Notes under the pieces: generated by a model
The model's database searches: none
What the model was told of the DNA's origin: nothing
The model's input: the letters and a program-made list of their open reading frames with translations, nothing else
In this document: positions 1-9,089 of the stretch, in pieces
Layout: each line of letters begins with the position of its first letter
Numbering within the stretch: the first letter of the stretch is position 1
Made by a program: the position numbers and the translations under genes
From: Amblyomma americanum
Taxonomy: Eukaryota > Arthropoda > Arachnida > Ixodida > Ixodidae
Length of the DNA stretch: 64,000 bases
Assembly: GCF_052857255.1 (NCBI RefSeq)
Contig: NC_135502.1
Coordinates: forward strand, 155,234,599 to 155,298,598
Direction of reading: 5' to 3'

Positions 1-1
1 A

Positions 2-421
2 GACGACTGGCCGGAGCTTTCTGAGCCCAATCCACCTGCAGCACCTGCCCAACAGTCATACAGTGATAAAGTGCGCAAGGATCGCCTCGTCTTAAGCTAC
101 GCAAAAGCACAGCATACTGGAACCTCTGCTTGAGGACATACGGCAGCAGTTGACGACCAAATTGCCCGCTTTTTATCCGAGGTCTCTGAGCTACGGCAGC
201 GCAGTGAACTGCTTGCTCGCCGCAGACAATCAGTGGAATCCCACTCCACGCCAATCAATGCTTCTGCGCATTCCAATACGTCCAGCCCTCATGCGTTTTT
301 CGCCGACTATACCAGGTCTTCTGCATTACTGCAGAATAAATCAACAACATCCCTCCTCCGATTTATGGTAAACAAGCTATCGAACCTGACATCAGTTCTA
401 TTACAATGCTTGGAAGCCTAA
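2..421 (+). pseudogene. LINE L-A ORF1, C-terminal end (partial)
   Basis: This frame is open from the window edge to a TAA just before the next ORF, apart from one in-frame TGA near 132. It encodes a polar, low-complexity tail with WPELSEP and SYSDKV motifs, of the kind seen after the zinc knuckles in ORF1 (gag-like nucleic-acid-binding protein) of I/R1-type LINEs. The stop lies 6 bases before the ATG of an endonuclease ORF in the same frame, which is the usual ORF1/ORF2 arrangement. The zinc knuckles would lie outside the window, so the ORF1 call rests on position and composition. Confidence 0.55.
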
Positions 422-427
422 TCGAAA

Positions 428-2700
428 ATGACGAGTACACGTAGTTCTGGTGTGCTCCAATGGAACTGCAGAGGCCTCTCCACGAAGCTGGGAGAGCTGA
501 AATCTCGACTTCGCACGAACAAGCTCCAGGTGTTGGCCTTGCTCCTGCAGGAGACCAATGGCTTGCCATCCATTCCGGGCTTTAATGAATACATGTCTCC
601 TTCAATGAACGACCGTCGTGTGCACACTGTTGCCCCTCCGGGAAAGGTGGCGGTGTACGTTGATGCGCGTTTTCCTGAAGTTTGCTTCTCTCTAGAAAAC
701 TGGTGCACATCATATCAAGACCTAGTCGCAGTGGCTGTTAATCTTCCCATGGCAACTGTTGTGGTCGTGTTATTCTATGTAAGACCCCCGGTGGAGGTCC
801 CTCCCGCATTAATCTTGGGTGGTTATTAACTCTTCGACGACCTCACCCAGGGTGGCCTGTTTTAGTCGGTGGTGACTCTAACGCCCCTTATCCGGACTGG
901 GAGTACCCCACTTCAAGCCCCCGCGGTAGGCGTATGCGGGACGCATTCGCGGATGCGCTGATTGTTTTACTCAACCATCTAGATTCAGTAACGCGAACTG
1001 TGCGCCATGCTCGCAGTCCAACATATTCTCCGCACCTTACGTGGTGCTCAGGACCCGGGACTCCATCGTGGCACCTTGAGCCAGACTGCTGGGGTAGTGA
1101 CCACCATCCTATCATCATCGGTCTCGATTCATCAAGGGCCCGCCGATTACGCCGTAGGTATTTAGTGGTCAATTGGGACAAGTTTCGCACCACCGTCGAA
1201 GATCTCTCTCTGCAATCATCTACACTACTTGTGGACTGCATACAAACTACGCTGAATAAGGCCACTGCTGCCACCTGGACAGATGTGAATCGCCCGGCGC
1301 CGGTTGTGGGTCTGCTTAACCTGTGGACTACTCGCCGACAAGCGGAGATAGCAGCTTCCCGAGATCCGACTTCAACGCAAGCACGGACAAGGCTGAATTA
1401 CCTTACTGCCAAGGCTCGCAGATATGAACGCGATCTCTCGCGACGGCAGTGGCATGCGTGGTGTGATCAGTTCTGGACAAAGTCATCGAATGCTGCTCTC
1501 TGGCGAACGTTTCGTGCAATGAAACATGGTTCCCGTCGTTCTGACGCAGCGGCCACAGCATGCTTCGCAGCTAACATAGCTGCGGATGATTTCGCCAGAG
1601 AGGCAGCGCTGACGTTTTTCCCAAGTATGATGTGTTGCCCTCAAGGGTCTTAGAGCACCCTTGGCTGCCATTACAGCATATGTAGATGGCCTACCATCTA
1701 CAGCCGATGCCGAGGGAATTGCAAGGCCATTTTAAATACCCGAGTTGCTTGCAGCAATGGACGAGGGTTGTCGGAAGACTGCGCTCGGTCTGGACTCCAT
1801 TCCGTACAAGGTTTACAAGAACTTAAGTTCCGCTGTACTGCCTCAACTCCTCTCCACCATTAACAATGTATGGATAGAAGGCGTCGTTCCAGAAACCTAG
1901 AAAAATCGGCCACTGTGATCCCCATACCAAAGCCGGGGAAGCCGCCGACAGACCCCGGACATTTCCGGCTTATATCGATTACGCCAGCAATATGCAAGCT
2001 TACTCAAAAAATGCTTGCCACACGACTGTCGTGCTGGCTTGAGCACCATGGTTTCTACCATCCCGCCCAAATTGGCTTTCGTACGTCCATAGGTACAGAA
2101 GATGGACTGGCTGTCTTGGCGTCAAAAGTTCTGGCCTCAACTCGCAGCCACAATGTACGTACTGTACTAGCCATGGACGTTGAAGAGGCGTAAGATAATA
2201 TCAGTCAATCTGCCATCCTGGAATCGCTTGACATACTGCATTTCCCTGTTAGAGTGCGCAATTTTGTTAAATCCTTCCTTGAAGGCCGACACTTTGCAAT
2301 ACGCCACGGTGCCATAGATATTACGTCGACGTTTGCTTCTTCAATTTGTCTGCAGCTTTAAGTTAGCAAAACCACGTTCGCGTCAGTCGCCAACCGCTGG
2401 GGGCGCCGTAATCTGGCTGCGACACCAATACGTCTCCATCTATCCGGAGCTCCAATTCGAGAAAGTTCGACCGTAAACATCTTGGGCTTGAAATAAACGA
2501 GTCAGGAACAGGTACTGTTTCGCTTTCTCGGGCTAAAAAGCAAGCAATGCAGGCGTTGGGTCTGATTAGACGCATTGCTCGTAAAACAGGCGGAGCCCGC
2601 TCTCATGTTGCATGACAGCTGGTGCGGGCGGTTGTACAACCGCGCCTCGTTTACCAAGCCCAATGCCAGCATTTGACGAAGACTCAATGAGATCGTCTAG
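428..2700 (+). pseudogene. LINE L-A ORF2, endonuclease and RT, decayed
   Basis: This is ORF2 of a non-LTR retrotransposon. It starts at ATG 428 with the N-terminal apurinic endonuclease signature (LQWNCRGLSTKLGELKSRL). The frame breaks near 825, resumes with GGDSNAPYPDWEYP at about 855-905, and reaches the catalytic SDHHPI at about 1100-1116. A second break follows near 1625. RT sequence (PIPKPGKPP, FRLISITP, IGFRTS) runs from about 1915 to 2190. Past 2340 the reading jumps directly to the post-palm segment, so the GVPQG...YADD catalytic core is deleted. Several stops follow. The copy is inactive for both endonuclease and RT. The class is I/R1-like by motif style; the clade is not resolved. 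Confidence 0.85.
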
Positions 2701-2704
2701 AAGC

Positions 2705-3860
2705 TGTTTTTTTCATTTTCATTTTCATTTATTTACCCTCAGGGCCGTTAGGCGGTACAGAGGGGAGTGGAAATAACATACAAGTACAAAAAACAAGAAA
2801 GCATCTAAAAAATTTGAATATAATTACAGCGCACACTGGTTTAATATCAATAACAGCACTAGCAAAAGGCAGCATTACACAAAACAAACCACAAAAGAAA
2901 ACAGCAGCTAATAAAATAAAACATACATATAGACAGCGACTTATATAAAATTAGTAACAGCATTACGAATGGTAACAGTATCAGTAATTTCAGCAATATC
3001 GTGGGGAAGGTGATCCCAGCTGACAGAAGTTCTGGGTATGAATGAATCGTGAAAACATCTCGTGCGACAAGGAGGGATCCAAGCTTTGTGGCGGTGATCA
3101 ATGCGTGCTGAAATATACGATGGTCTTTTTAACAGCCTCTCTTTAACATAAGCATTATGATAAATTTTGTGAAAAGTACATAATGAAGCTATTGACCTGC
3201 GATGGGAAAGAAGCGGGAGGGAAAGGTTAGCTTTCATGGCAGTTACACTACTAGTACGATGATAGTTGGAAAGTATGAAACGACAACCCCGGTTTTGAAC
3301 TCATTCTAAGTCAGAAATGAGAGATTCGACCCCAGGGTTCCACACCGATGAAGCATATTCCAATTTAGAGCGGACCAAAGTTTTGTAAAGTAGTAGTTTT
3401 AATGAACATGGTGCACATGAGAAATTTCTGCGAAGGTATCCAAGGATGCGGTTAGCGTTATTTATAATGTCGTCAACATGACGTTTCCAAGAAAGGTTAG
3501 AAGAGACATGAACACCCAGATATTGATAAGACGACAAAGTTTCAAGAGTGATGCCAATAATGCAGTAGGTAGAGTGTGTAGTAGAAAGACGAGAAATGGG
3601 CAAATGCTTGCATTTAGTAATGTTTAGCTTCATATTCTACAGGTTACACCAATCCAGTACCTTAATAATATCTGACTGAAGAACAGATGTATCATTATCG
3701 TCATTAATTTCGCATAAAATAACACAGTCATCGGCAAAAAGACAAACGGAAGACGATATAGTAGTTGGTAAGTCGTTAATATAAATGAGAAAGAGGAGGG
3801 GCCCAAGAACGAACCCCTGAGGCACATCAGACCCGATAGGCGAGGAATCTGAATTGACGT
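2705..3860 (-). mobile_element. CR1-a, 5'-truncated CR1-type LINE
   Basis: Read on the minus strand, this starts abruptly inside the RT palm at 3860. It carries VPQGFVLGPLLFLIYINDLP, then the FADD active site (SVCLFADDCVILC). After frameshifts come the CR1 thumb segment (YQYLGVHVSSNLSWKRHV, 3301-3633) and the C-terminal segment (SVSWDHLPHD, 2941-3237). The 3' end has a CR1-like tail, 'cggccctgagggt' followed by AAATAAATGAAAATGAAAATGAAA. Endonuclease and the RT fingers are missing, as expected for a truncated insertion. Several frameshifts make it non-functional. Confidence 0.85.
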
Positions 3861-4718
3861 GAGGCGCGGTTATACAACCGCCCGCACCAGCTGTCATGCA
3901 ACATGAGAGCGGGCTCCGCCTGTTTTACGAGCAATGCGTCTAATCAGACCCAACGCCTGCATTGCTTGCTTTATAGCCCGAGAAAGCAAAACAGTACCTG
4001 TTCCTGACTCGTTTATTTCAAGCCTAAGATGTTTACGGTCGAACTTTCTCGAATTGGAGCTCCGGATAGATGGAGACGTATTGGTGTCGCAGCCAGATTA
4101 CGGCGCCCCCAGCGGTTGGCGACTGACGCGAACGTGGTTTTGCTAACTGAAAGCTGCAGACAAACTGAAGAAGCAAACGTCGGCGTAATATCTATGGCAC
4201 CGTGGCGTATTGCAAAGTGTCGGCCTTCAAGGAAGGATTTAACAAAATTGCGCACTCTAACAAGGAAATGCAGTATGTCAAGCGATTCCAGGATGGCAGA
4301 TTGACTGATATTATCTTACGCCTATTCAACATCCATGGCTAGTACAGTACGTACATTGTGGCTGCGAGTTGAGGCCAGAACGTTTGACGCCAAGACAGCC
4401 AGTCCATCTTCTGTACATATGGACGTACGAAAGCCAATTTGGGCGGGATGGTAAAAACCATAGTGCTCAAGCCAGCACGACAGTCGTGTGGCAAGCATTT
4501 TTTGAGTAAGCTTGCATAATGCTGGCGTAATCGATATAAGCCGGAAATGTCCGGGGTCTGTCGGCGGCTTCCCCGGCTTTGGTATGGGGATCACAGTGGC
4601 CGATTTTTCTAGGTTTCTGGAACGACGCCTTCTATCCATACATTGTTAATGGTGGAGAGGAGTTGAGGCAGTACAGCGGAACTTAAGTTCTTGAAAACCT
4701 TGCACGGAATGGAGTCCA
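3861..4718 (-). pseudogene. LINE L-A' RT fragment (inverted copy)
   Basis: This is the minus-strand twin of 1791-2648. It encodes the RT fingers (PIPKPGKPP, FRLISITP, SCWLEHYGFYHPAQIGFRTS at 4322-4639) and, after a stop, the segment FVKSFLEGRHFAIRHG. It then joins directly to SVSKTTFASVANRWGRR, skipping the catalytic YADD block as the plus copy does. It stops at 3861, exactly where the CR1 fragment begins, and at 4718, where Penelope-like sequence begins. It is non-coding as it stands. Confidence 0.85.
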
Positions 4719-5069
4719 AAAAGTTGCAAGATGTAGGTTATCCGTTGCACATGCTGGTTTCTTTGGGCGGAAAGACTTATAAAAAAAAAAAGGAAGCCAA
4801 GTCTAAGGAAGAGCCGGAAACGACAAAGCCGATAAAAAAAATTTGCAGTCATTCCTTGTAAATATAAGCTTTCGCACAATCTTTAAAAAAATGGCAACAA
4901 TGTAAACGTTGACGTGTTATTCTCTGCCCCAGATATGCTGAATTCATTATGTAAGCAAAGCACTTCAGAAAGCCCAGGACAAACTGGTTTCACAATCAGG
5001 CATCAAAAGCCGTTCGCTAGATGCACAGAAGGTGTTGTTTACAAAATGCCGTTATCATGTGGTAAATAT
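4719..5069 (+). mobile_element. Penelope-like element P1, left part
   Basis: This is the C-terminal part of a PLE ORF, upstream of and into the GIY-YIG endonuclease. A decayed stretch equivalent to the 'SHNLKKVA' region lies near 4860-4905. From 4909 the frame is clean (VLFSAPDMLNSLCK) through to GVVYKMPLSCGKY at 5030-5069, which is the start of the GIY-YIG domain. The element is cut here by gypsy G1 and resumes at 7308 in register. The reverse transcriptase part of the PLE is missing; the 5' boundary adjoins the inverted LINE arm at 4718. Confidence 0.8.
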
Positions 5070-5224
5070 TGTTACGGGGATGTTACGGCGGTAAGTGTAT
5101 ATTGGCGGCTGCTCTGAGATGGTCAGCACTCAGCTCAGAACCGAGCGCCCAGCTACCAACTGTCAACGTCGTCGTCGTTCAGCGCACCGCCACTTCTTCG
5201 TTCATGATTCGTCCACTTGTAACA
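5070..5224 (-). repeat. G1 3' LTR, 155 bp
   Basis: On the minus strand this begins TGTTACAAG and ends CCCGTAACA, so it carries TG...CA ends within a TGTTAC/GTAACA inverted repeat. It is preceded by the purine tract CGAGGGGGATAG, a polypurine tract. The internal end lies about 40 bp beyond the integrase stop. No partner LTR exists on the 7307 side. Confidence 0.8.
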
Positions 5225-5261
5225 CTATCCCCCTCGGCTGAAGGCAACGTCCCGGTGCGTG

Positions 5262-6318
5262 TTAGGCGTGCGATGTCGATGGTGGGTGATAGGGCTTGAG
5301 GCGAGCTACATGAACGACTTCGGACTTCAGTGGAGCGGACGTCGACTTTGGGTGCAGCGGCGTGATTTCATACGTTACGTCGGTCACTGCCCGTAATACA
5401 CGATAAGGACCTGTGTAGCGCGGCAGAAGTTTTTCACATAACCCCACACGACGGGATGGGAGCCACAGCAAGACGAGAGATCAGGCAGGGTATCGCACAT
5501 CACGGTGCAGGCCATCGTAGCGGTGTTTTTGAGCCTCTTGGGAGGCGGAGAGCTTGTGTCGAGCAACCTGGCGGGCGGCGTCTGCTCGGGCGATAGCGTC
5601 ACGCGCATATGTAGTGACAGGGCCAGCTGTGGGCAGCAGAGTGTCGAAGGGCAGTAAGGGGTCTCGTCCAAAGAGAAGATAGAAGGGCGAGTAACCAGCG
5701 GTATCATGGCGCTAAGAGTTGTAGGCGAAGGTGACAAAAGGCAAGCTTATGTCCCAGTCCCGGTGGTCGTCGGATACGTACATGGCGAGCATGTCTGTCA
5801 GCGTGCGGTTGAGACGCTCCGTAAGGGCGTTCGTCTGAGGATGATAAGCAGTGGTGAACTTGTGACGAACGGAGCACGAACGAAGGATTTCTTCAACAAC
5901 TCGGGAAAGGAAGCAGCGGCCACGGTCGGTAAGGAGTTGACGGGGAGCGCCATGGTGTAATATGACGTCGTGCAGAAGGAAGTCAGCGACGTCAGTGGCG
6001 CAGCTGGTTGGAATGGCGCGAGTGATCACGTACCGCGTGGCATAATCGGTGGCGACGGCAATCCACTTGTTCCCCGTGGAGGACTCCGGGAAGGGCCCAA
6101 GTAAATCTAGCCCAACACGAGAAAACGGGTCGGTCGGGATGGGGATCGGCTGCAGGTGTCCAGACGGCAGGACAGCGGGCTTCTTTCGGCGCTGACAGAC
6201 GTCGCAAGCGGCGACGTAGCATTGGACGGAGCGGTACAGACCAGGCCAGAAGAAACGCCGGCGCACGTGGTCGTACGTACGGGAGACACCAAGATGACCA
6301 GCCGTAGGTGCGTCATGC
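5262..6318 (-). pseudogene. G1 integrase
   Basis: This is retroviral-type integrase. The N-terminal HHCC zinc domain is visible (HDAPTAGHLG ... CDVCQRRK). The DDE core follows, with VGLDLLGPFP, ATDYATRY, LLTDRGRCF and NALTERLNRT, so all three acidic positions are present. A GPY/F-type C-terminal module (CEKLLPRYTGPYRVLR) is at 5262-5471. A frameshift lies between about 5471 and 5712, so the C-terminal module is no longer fused to the core. It would have inserted element cDNA into the genome in the nucleus. Confidence 0.85.
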
Positions 6319-6324
6319 AGTTGT

Positions 6325-6642
6325 TCGAGGATAGTGGACCAAACTGGGATGTGACGATCGGCAAGAGTGACGGGGCAGTCCACAGGCCAGTGACGGCAGC
6401 AGTGCTGCCATCGGCTACGCGAACGGTGGGCCAAGCGGCAGGGGCTGAACTTTTTTGAGGCGACGGCAAAAGGATGGGCTAAGAACCGAGACTTGGGCAC
6501 CAGTGTCAATGAGGGCAGAAACAGGAACACCGTCCACAAAAACGTCGAGCAGATTACAGGGCGAAGGCTGGGTCAGTAGAGGATTTTCAGGTCGGGGCAC
6601 CAATGCAGCATCACCTCCGGGAGCTGCACTGGCTAGTTTCCC
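6325..6642 (-). pseudogene. G1 protease, start of pol (-1 frame)
   Basis: This is an aspartic protease of the retropepsin type that would cleave Gag and Pol. The active-site motif ALIDTGAQVSVLS is clear. It is read in the -1 frame relative to gag and is entered through the slippery GGGAAAC at 6636-6642. The pol text begins GKLAS and stays open into the DTGA motif. A stop follows the LPLGPPFA segment, and the flap/ILG region is damaged before the junction with integrase. Confidence 0.75.
6600..6642 (-). promoter_or_regulatory. G1 -1 frameshift signal
   Basis: The gag frame ends GCG GGA AAC TAG, so the heptamer G-GGA-AAC (6636-6642) lies directly before the gag stop (6633-6635). Immediately 3' is a 10-bp stem with one G-U pair: CCAGTGCAGC (6632-6623) with GCTGCATTGG (6609-6600), around a 13-nt loop. 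Slippage by -1 gives the protease frame. Only a short 4-bp pseudoknot partner is visible for this copy. Confidence 0.7.
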
Positions 6643-7307
6643 GCGAAGCGGCCTGCAGAGGACGGTGAGTAACTGCGGTGCGGTAGAGGTGAGCGGGAAC
6701 GGTGGGCTGTCGGTGAGGGAGAGCGGCTGGTTCTACGAGGAGGCGGTGTGGACTCGGCGCTGGGTGGGTCATTCCGAGGCGTGAAGCGACGGGGTCCATA
6801 GTCATAACGGCGGTCGACGTAGGGCAAAGGTCGGGGAGGTGCGGACCAACGGCTTCGGCAGTGGCGGGAGATGTGGCCTACGCGCGAGCACGTAAAGCAG
6901 ATCGGCCGGTCGTCAGGGGTACGCCACTCATCCGGATTGCGATACCTTGTGTAACATGGGACGAAGGTGTTGCGGGCCGTAGCAGTAGCGACCACGGGAG
7001 AGATGGGGCTCGCACTCCGAGGTTCGACGGGACGATGGCTGGAGGGCATGCCCAAGTTGGCGACCTCCTGGCGGACGACAGCTTGAATAAGAGATATTGT
7101 GGCCAGGGTGTTGTCCGACAAGGGCGCGATGGGCGTAACAGGAGCCAGCGCCTCCAGTTCACGGCGCACGATGCGAGTAACGTTGTCGGGGTTGGAAGGC
7201 TGCCTTAGTGTCGGCAGATCCTCGCACGTGGAACTGGCAGCTGTGTTAGACAGGCGGTCGAAGCGGTGTGCAATGCGCCGGTGCTTGGCCTGCTCGAAGC
7301 GTCGACA
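6633..7307 (-). pseudogene. G1 gag, C-terminal half with CCHC knuckle
   Basis: This is the C-terminal part of a gypsy Gag (capsid/nucleocapsid). The open frame shows a retroviral zinc knuckle, CFTCSRVGHISRHC (C-x2-C-x4-H-x4-C), followed by an Arg/Ser/Pro-rich tail (PLPHRSYSPSSAGRFAGN). It is open back to 7307, where it is cut by the element edge, so the major capsid domain is absent. It ends at TAG 6633-6635 directly after the frameshift heptamer. Confidence 0.8.
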
Positions 7308-7765
7308 ATATTATATAGGCCAAAAAGGAAGATGCCTAAATGAGCGTTTCGGTGAGCATGCCTTTGTGGTGAAGAATAATAAAGGGAGAGGGGAACATGA
7401 GCATTCATTGTCTAAAATGCAAAAGCAATAAAAGAGGGTGATTGTAATCTCTGTCACAAGTGCGAAGTCCTTTACGCGAACAAATTTCAAATTACGCGAG
7501 AAATTGTTGAGGCATTGCAGATAGCTCGAGATGGCGATGACTGCATAAATGTTCCGTCTATTCTGCTGTCACAAAAAGAGATGTCCTATATTACATCGCC
7601 CATGTGTATCATTCGATGACTCTTATCTTTCACCAATCTGCGGTAATGCCTTGCAGGCATTATTAACAGTATAAAATTTCGCTTCTTGCATGAAATAATA
7701 TCAGTTGGATGTAAGCTCTCGTGTTCTCTGTCTTATTCTGCGTCGGTGTATTTTGCGCTTTTACT
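7308..7765 (+). mobile_element. Penelope-like element P1, right part
   Basis: This continues the GIY-YIG endonuclease interrupted at 5069. YYIGQKGRCLNERFGEH completes the YIG and RxxxH/E signature at 7311-7360. One frameshift near 7430 follows, then the conserved PLE C-terminus (CNLCHKCEVLY, ITREIVEALQIA, CINVPSILLSQKEMSYI) ending at TGA 7617-7619. About 145 bp of AT-rich 3' untranslated sequence follows (TCAGTTGG...GCTCTCGT...CTGTCTT), resembling PLE tails. PLE endonuclease nicks target DNA for insertion; this copy is disrupted. Confidence 0.82.
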
Positions 7766-9089
7766 TTCAGCAATTTTTTCACTTAATTGTTTAAGCACTG
7801 TGTAGCAGTGGCCCAAAGAAAGAATTCAGGTCTATATTTATGAAAGTCTTCAACCGAGCCCTTAATTTTGAAACCGTCGTGTTTTTTTATTTTTCTGGTG
7901 CCTTTGAAGTTTATGTGGGCAGAGGGCACACAGAAGTGCCGACCAGCATGCGGCTGACGAAAATGAACCGCTATACTGCTGAAATGTAAAATGATTTCAA
8001 TAAATAATTGCAAAGTTAACTTTGAATCAGGCAATCATTTTGTCTTCATCCTAGCACGTCGTGATCAAAGTAGAAGACATGTTGGCCACAGATAGGTCAT
8101 GCTTTCTGAATTTAAATTCAAAATTCTTCTACACAGACAATTCTGGGTAGCCTGTGATCCATGGGTATGCTCACATTCATGAAAGGCATAGGTAGAACAG
8201 CTTTGGCATGTTTCATGCATCGTGCATAAACTAAATCCTAGATAATCCCTGTATCCTGTATGGGCAAGTTGTTTTAATGACTATAAGTCCAACACATTTA
8301 TCCCCAAATCCAGTAACTCCCATGTCCCGTAAATCCCAAGTCCCATGACTGCTATGTTCCATAACTCCCGTGTCCGATAACTTCCATGCCCCATACCTCA
8401 TATGTCCAATAACCCTGTATGTATAGGTCCTATATATGTAGGTTTATCAGTAGGGAAGGCATACTTTAACGCAAAAAACCTACTTTTTAAATTAGTGAAA
8501 GGCTTCCATGGAACACCTGGTATACTCGACACTAGCACGCCACGTACTGCTGCTAGTTTTCTCGAAAATCGTACCAAAATTTTGACTCAACCCTTTGTCG
8601 TTCAGCGTTCCAGGTGCATACGATTTCTCCTGCCATGTAGCTTACATATGCCCTTCAAGATGGAGGTTTCTTGTCACAGGGATTCGAAGCGACGACAATT
8701 CGAGTATAAACAGCTTCCCAGAGTTTCCCAGACCATCGCATCAAAATGACGGAAACGCTCGCCGTACAACGTTCCAGGTGGTGTCATACGCGCGCTCTTG
8801 CGGATGTCCGTCCGAAAAATCTAAAGGTCTAAATCTTGTGTCCAATGACATGCATACTCGGCCAACCTCATCGTCGTGCAACCAGAGTGTCCTAGGGTTC
8901 GCGGTCTGGTGCACAACCAATACACATACGCATAAACTCCTATAAAAATAATTGAATGCAAGTAGAAATATTGCGGGTAAATACTGCACCCAGGGACAAT
9001 ATTGCGATCGAAATCCTGTACGTAAGGAGACTTAGGAGTCTCCGCCAAATTGTTTTTTTAGCCTAACTGCTTTTTTGGTTTTGGTTTTA
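7766..9089 (+). other. Unassigned region
   Basis: About 1.3 kb with no gene or element I can identify. It holds a degenerate short tandem array (8286-8415) and the small palindrome GAATTTAAATTC near 8110. Open frames here (for example 8402-8749 and 8741-8989) show no domain or bias and overlap each other on both strands, so I treat them as chance. Confidence 0.5.
8286..8415 (+). repeat. Degenerate ~16-bp tandem array
   Basis: About seven diverged copies of a 15-17 bp unit resembling CCCATGTCCCATAACT occur head to tail, for example cccatgtcccgtaaat, cccgtgtccgataact and catatgtccaataacc. Divergence between copies is high, so it is an old array. Confidence 0.6.

Larger units (their letters stand above)
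1791..4718. repeat. 858-bp inverted repeat of LINE L-A RT
   Basis: Bases 1791-2648 on the plus strand recur as 3861-4718 on the minus strand. By eye there are fewer than about 25 mismatches. Both arms are 858 bp and both carry the same internal deletion of the RT palm, with the junction around CLQL/SKTTFASV. Beyond the outer ends and beyond 2648/3861 the sequences are unrelated. The 1,212-bp spacer holds the last 52 bp of the plus copy and a minus-strand CR1 fragment. A transcript through the region could fold into a long hairpin. Confidence 0.9.
5070..7307 (-). mobile_element. Ty3/gypsy G1, 5'-truncated, inserted in PLE
   Basis: On the minus strand this runs from inside gag (7307), through a CCHC knuckle and protease, directly into integrase, and ends with one LTR (5224-5070). 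Reverse transcriptase and RNase H are deleted; the join is near 6320, where protease text runs into the integrase motif LHDAPTAGHLG. There is no 5' LTR. Even so, both ends are flanked by ATAT (5066-5069 and 7308-7311), and the interrupted PLE frame continues exactly across the insertion. The element is non-autonomous and inactive. Confidence 0.88.

Noticed and set aside
8286..8415. CRISPR-like array
   Set aside because: Units are contiguous and diverged with no spacers, and the DNA is eukaryotic.
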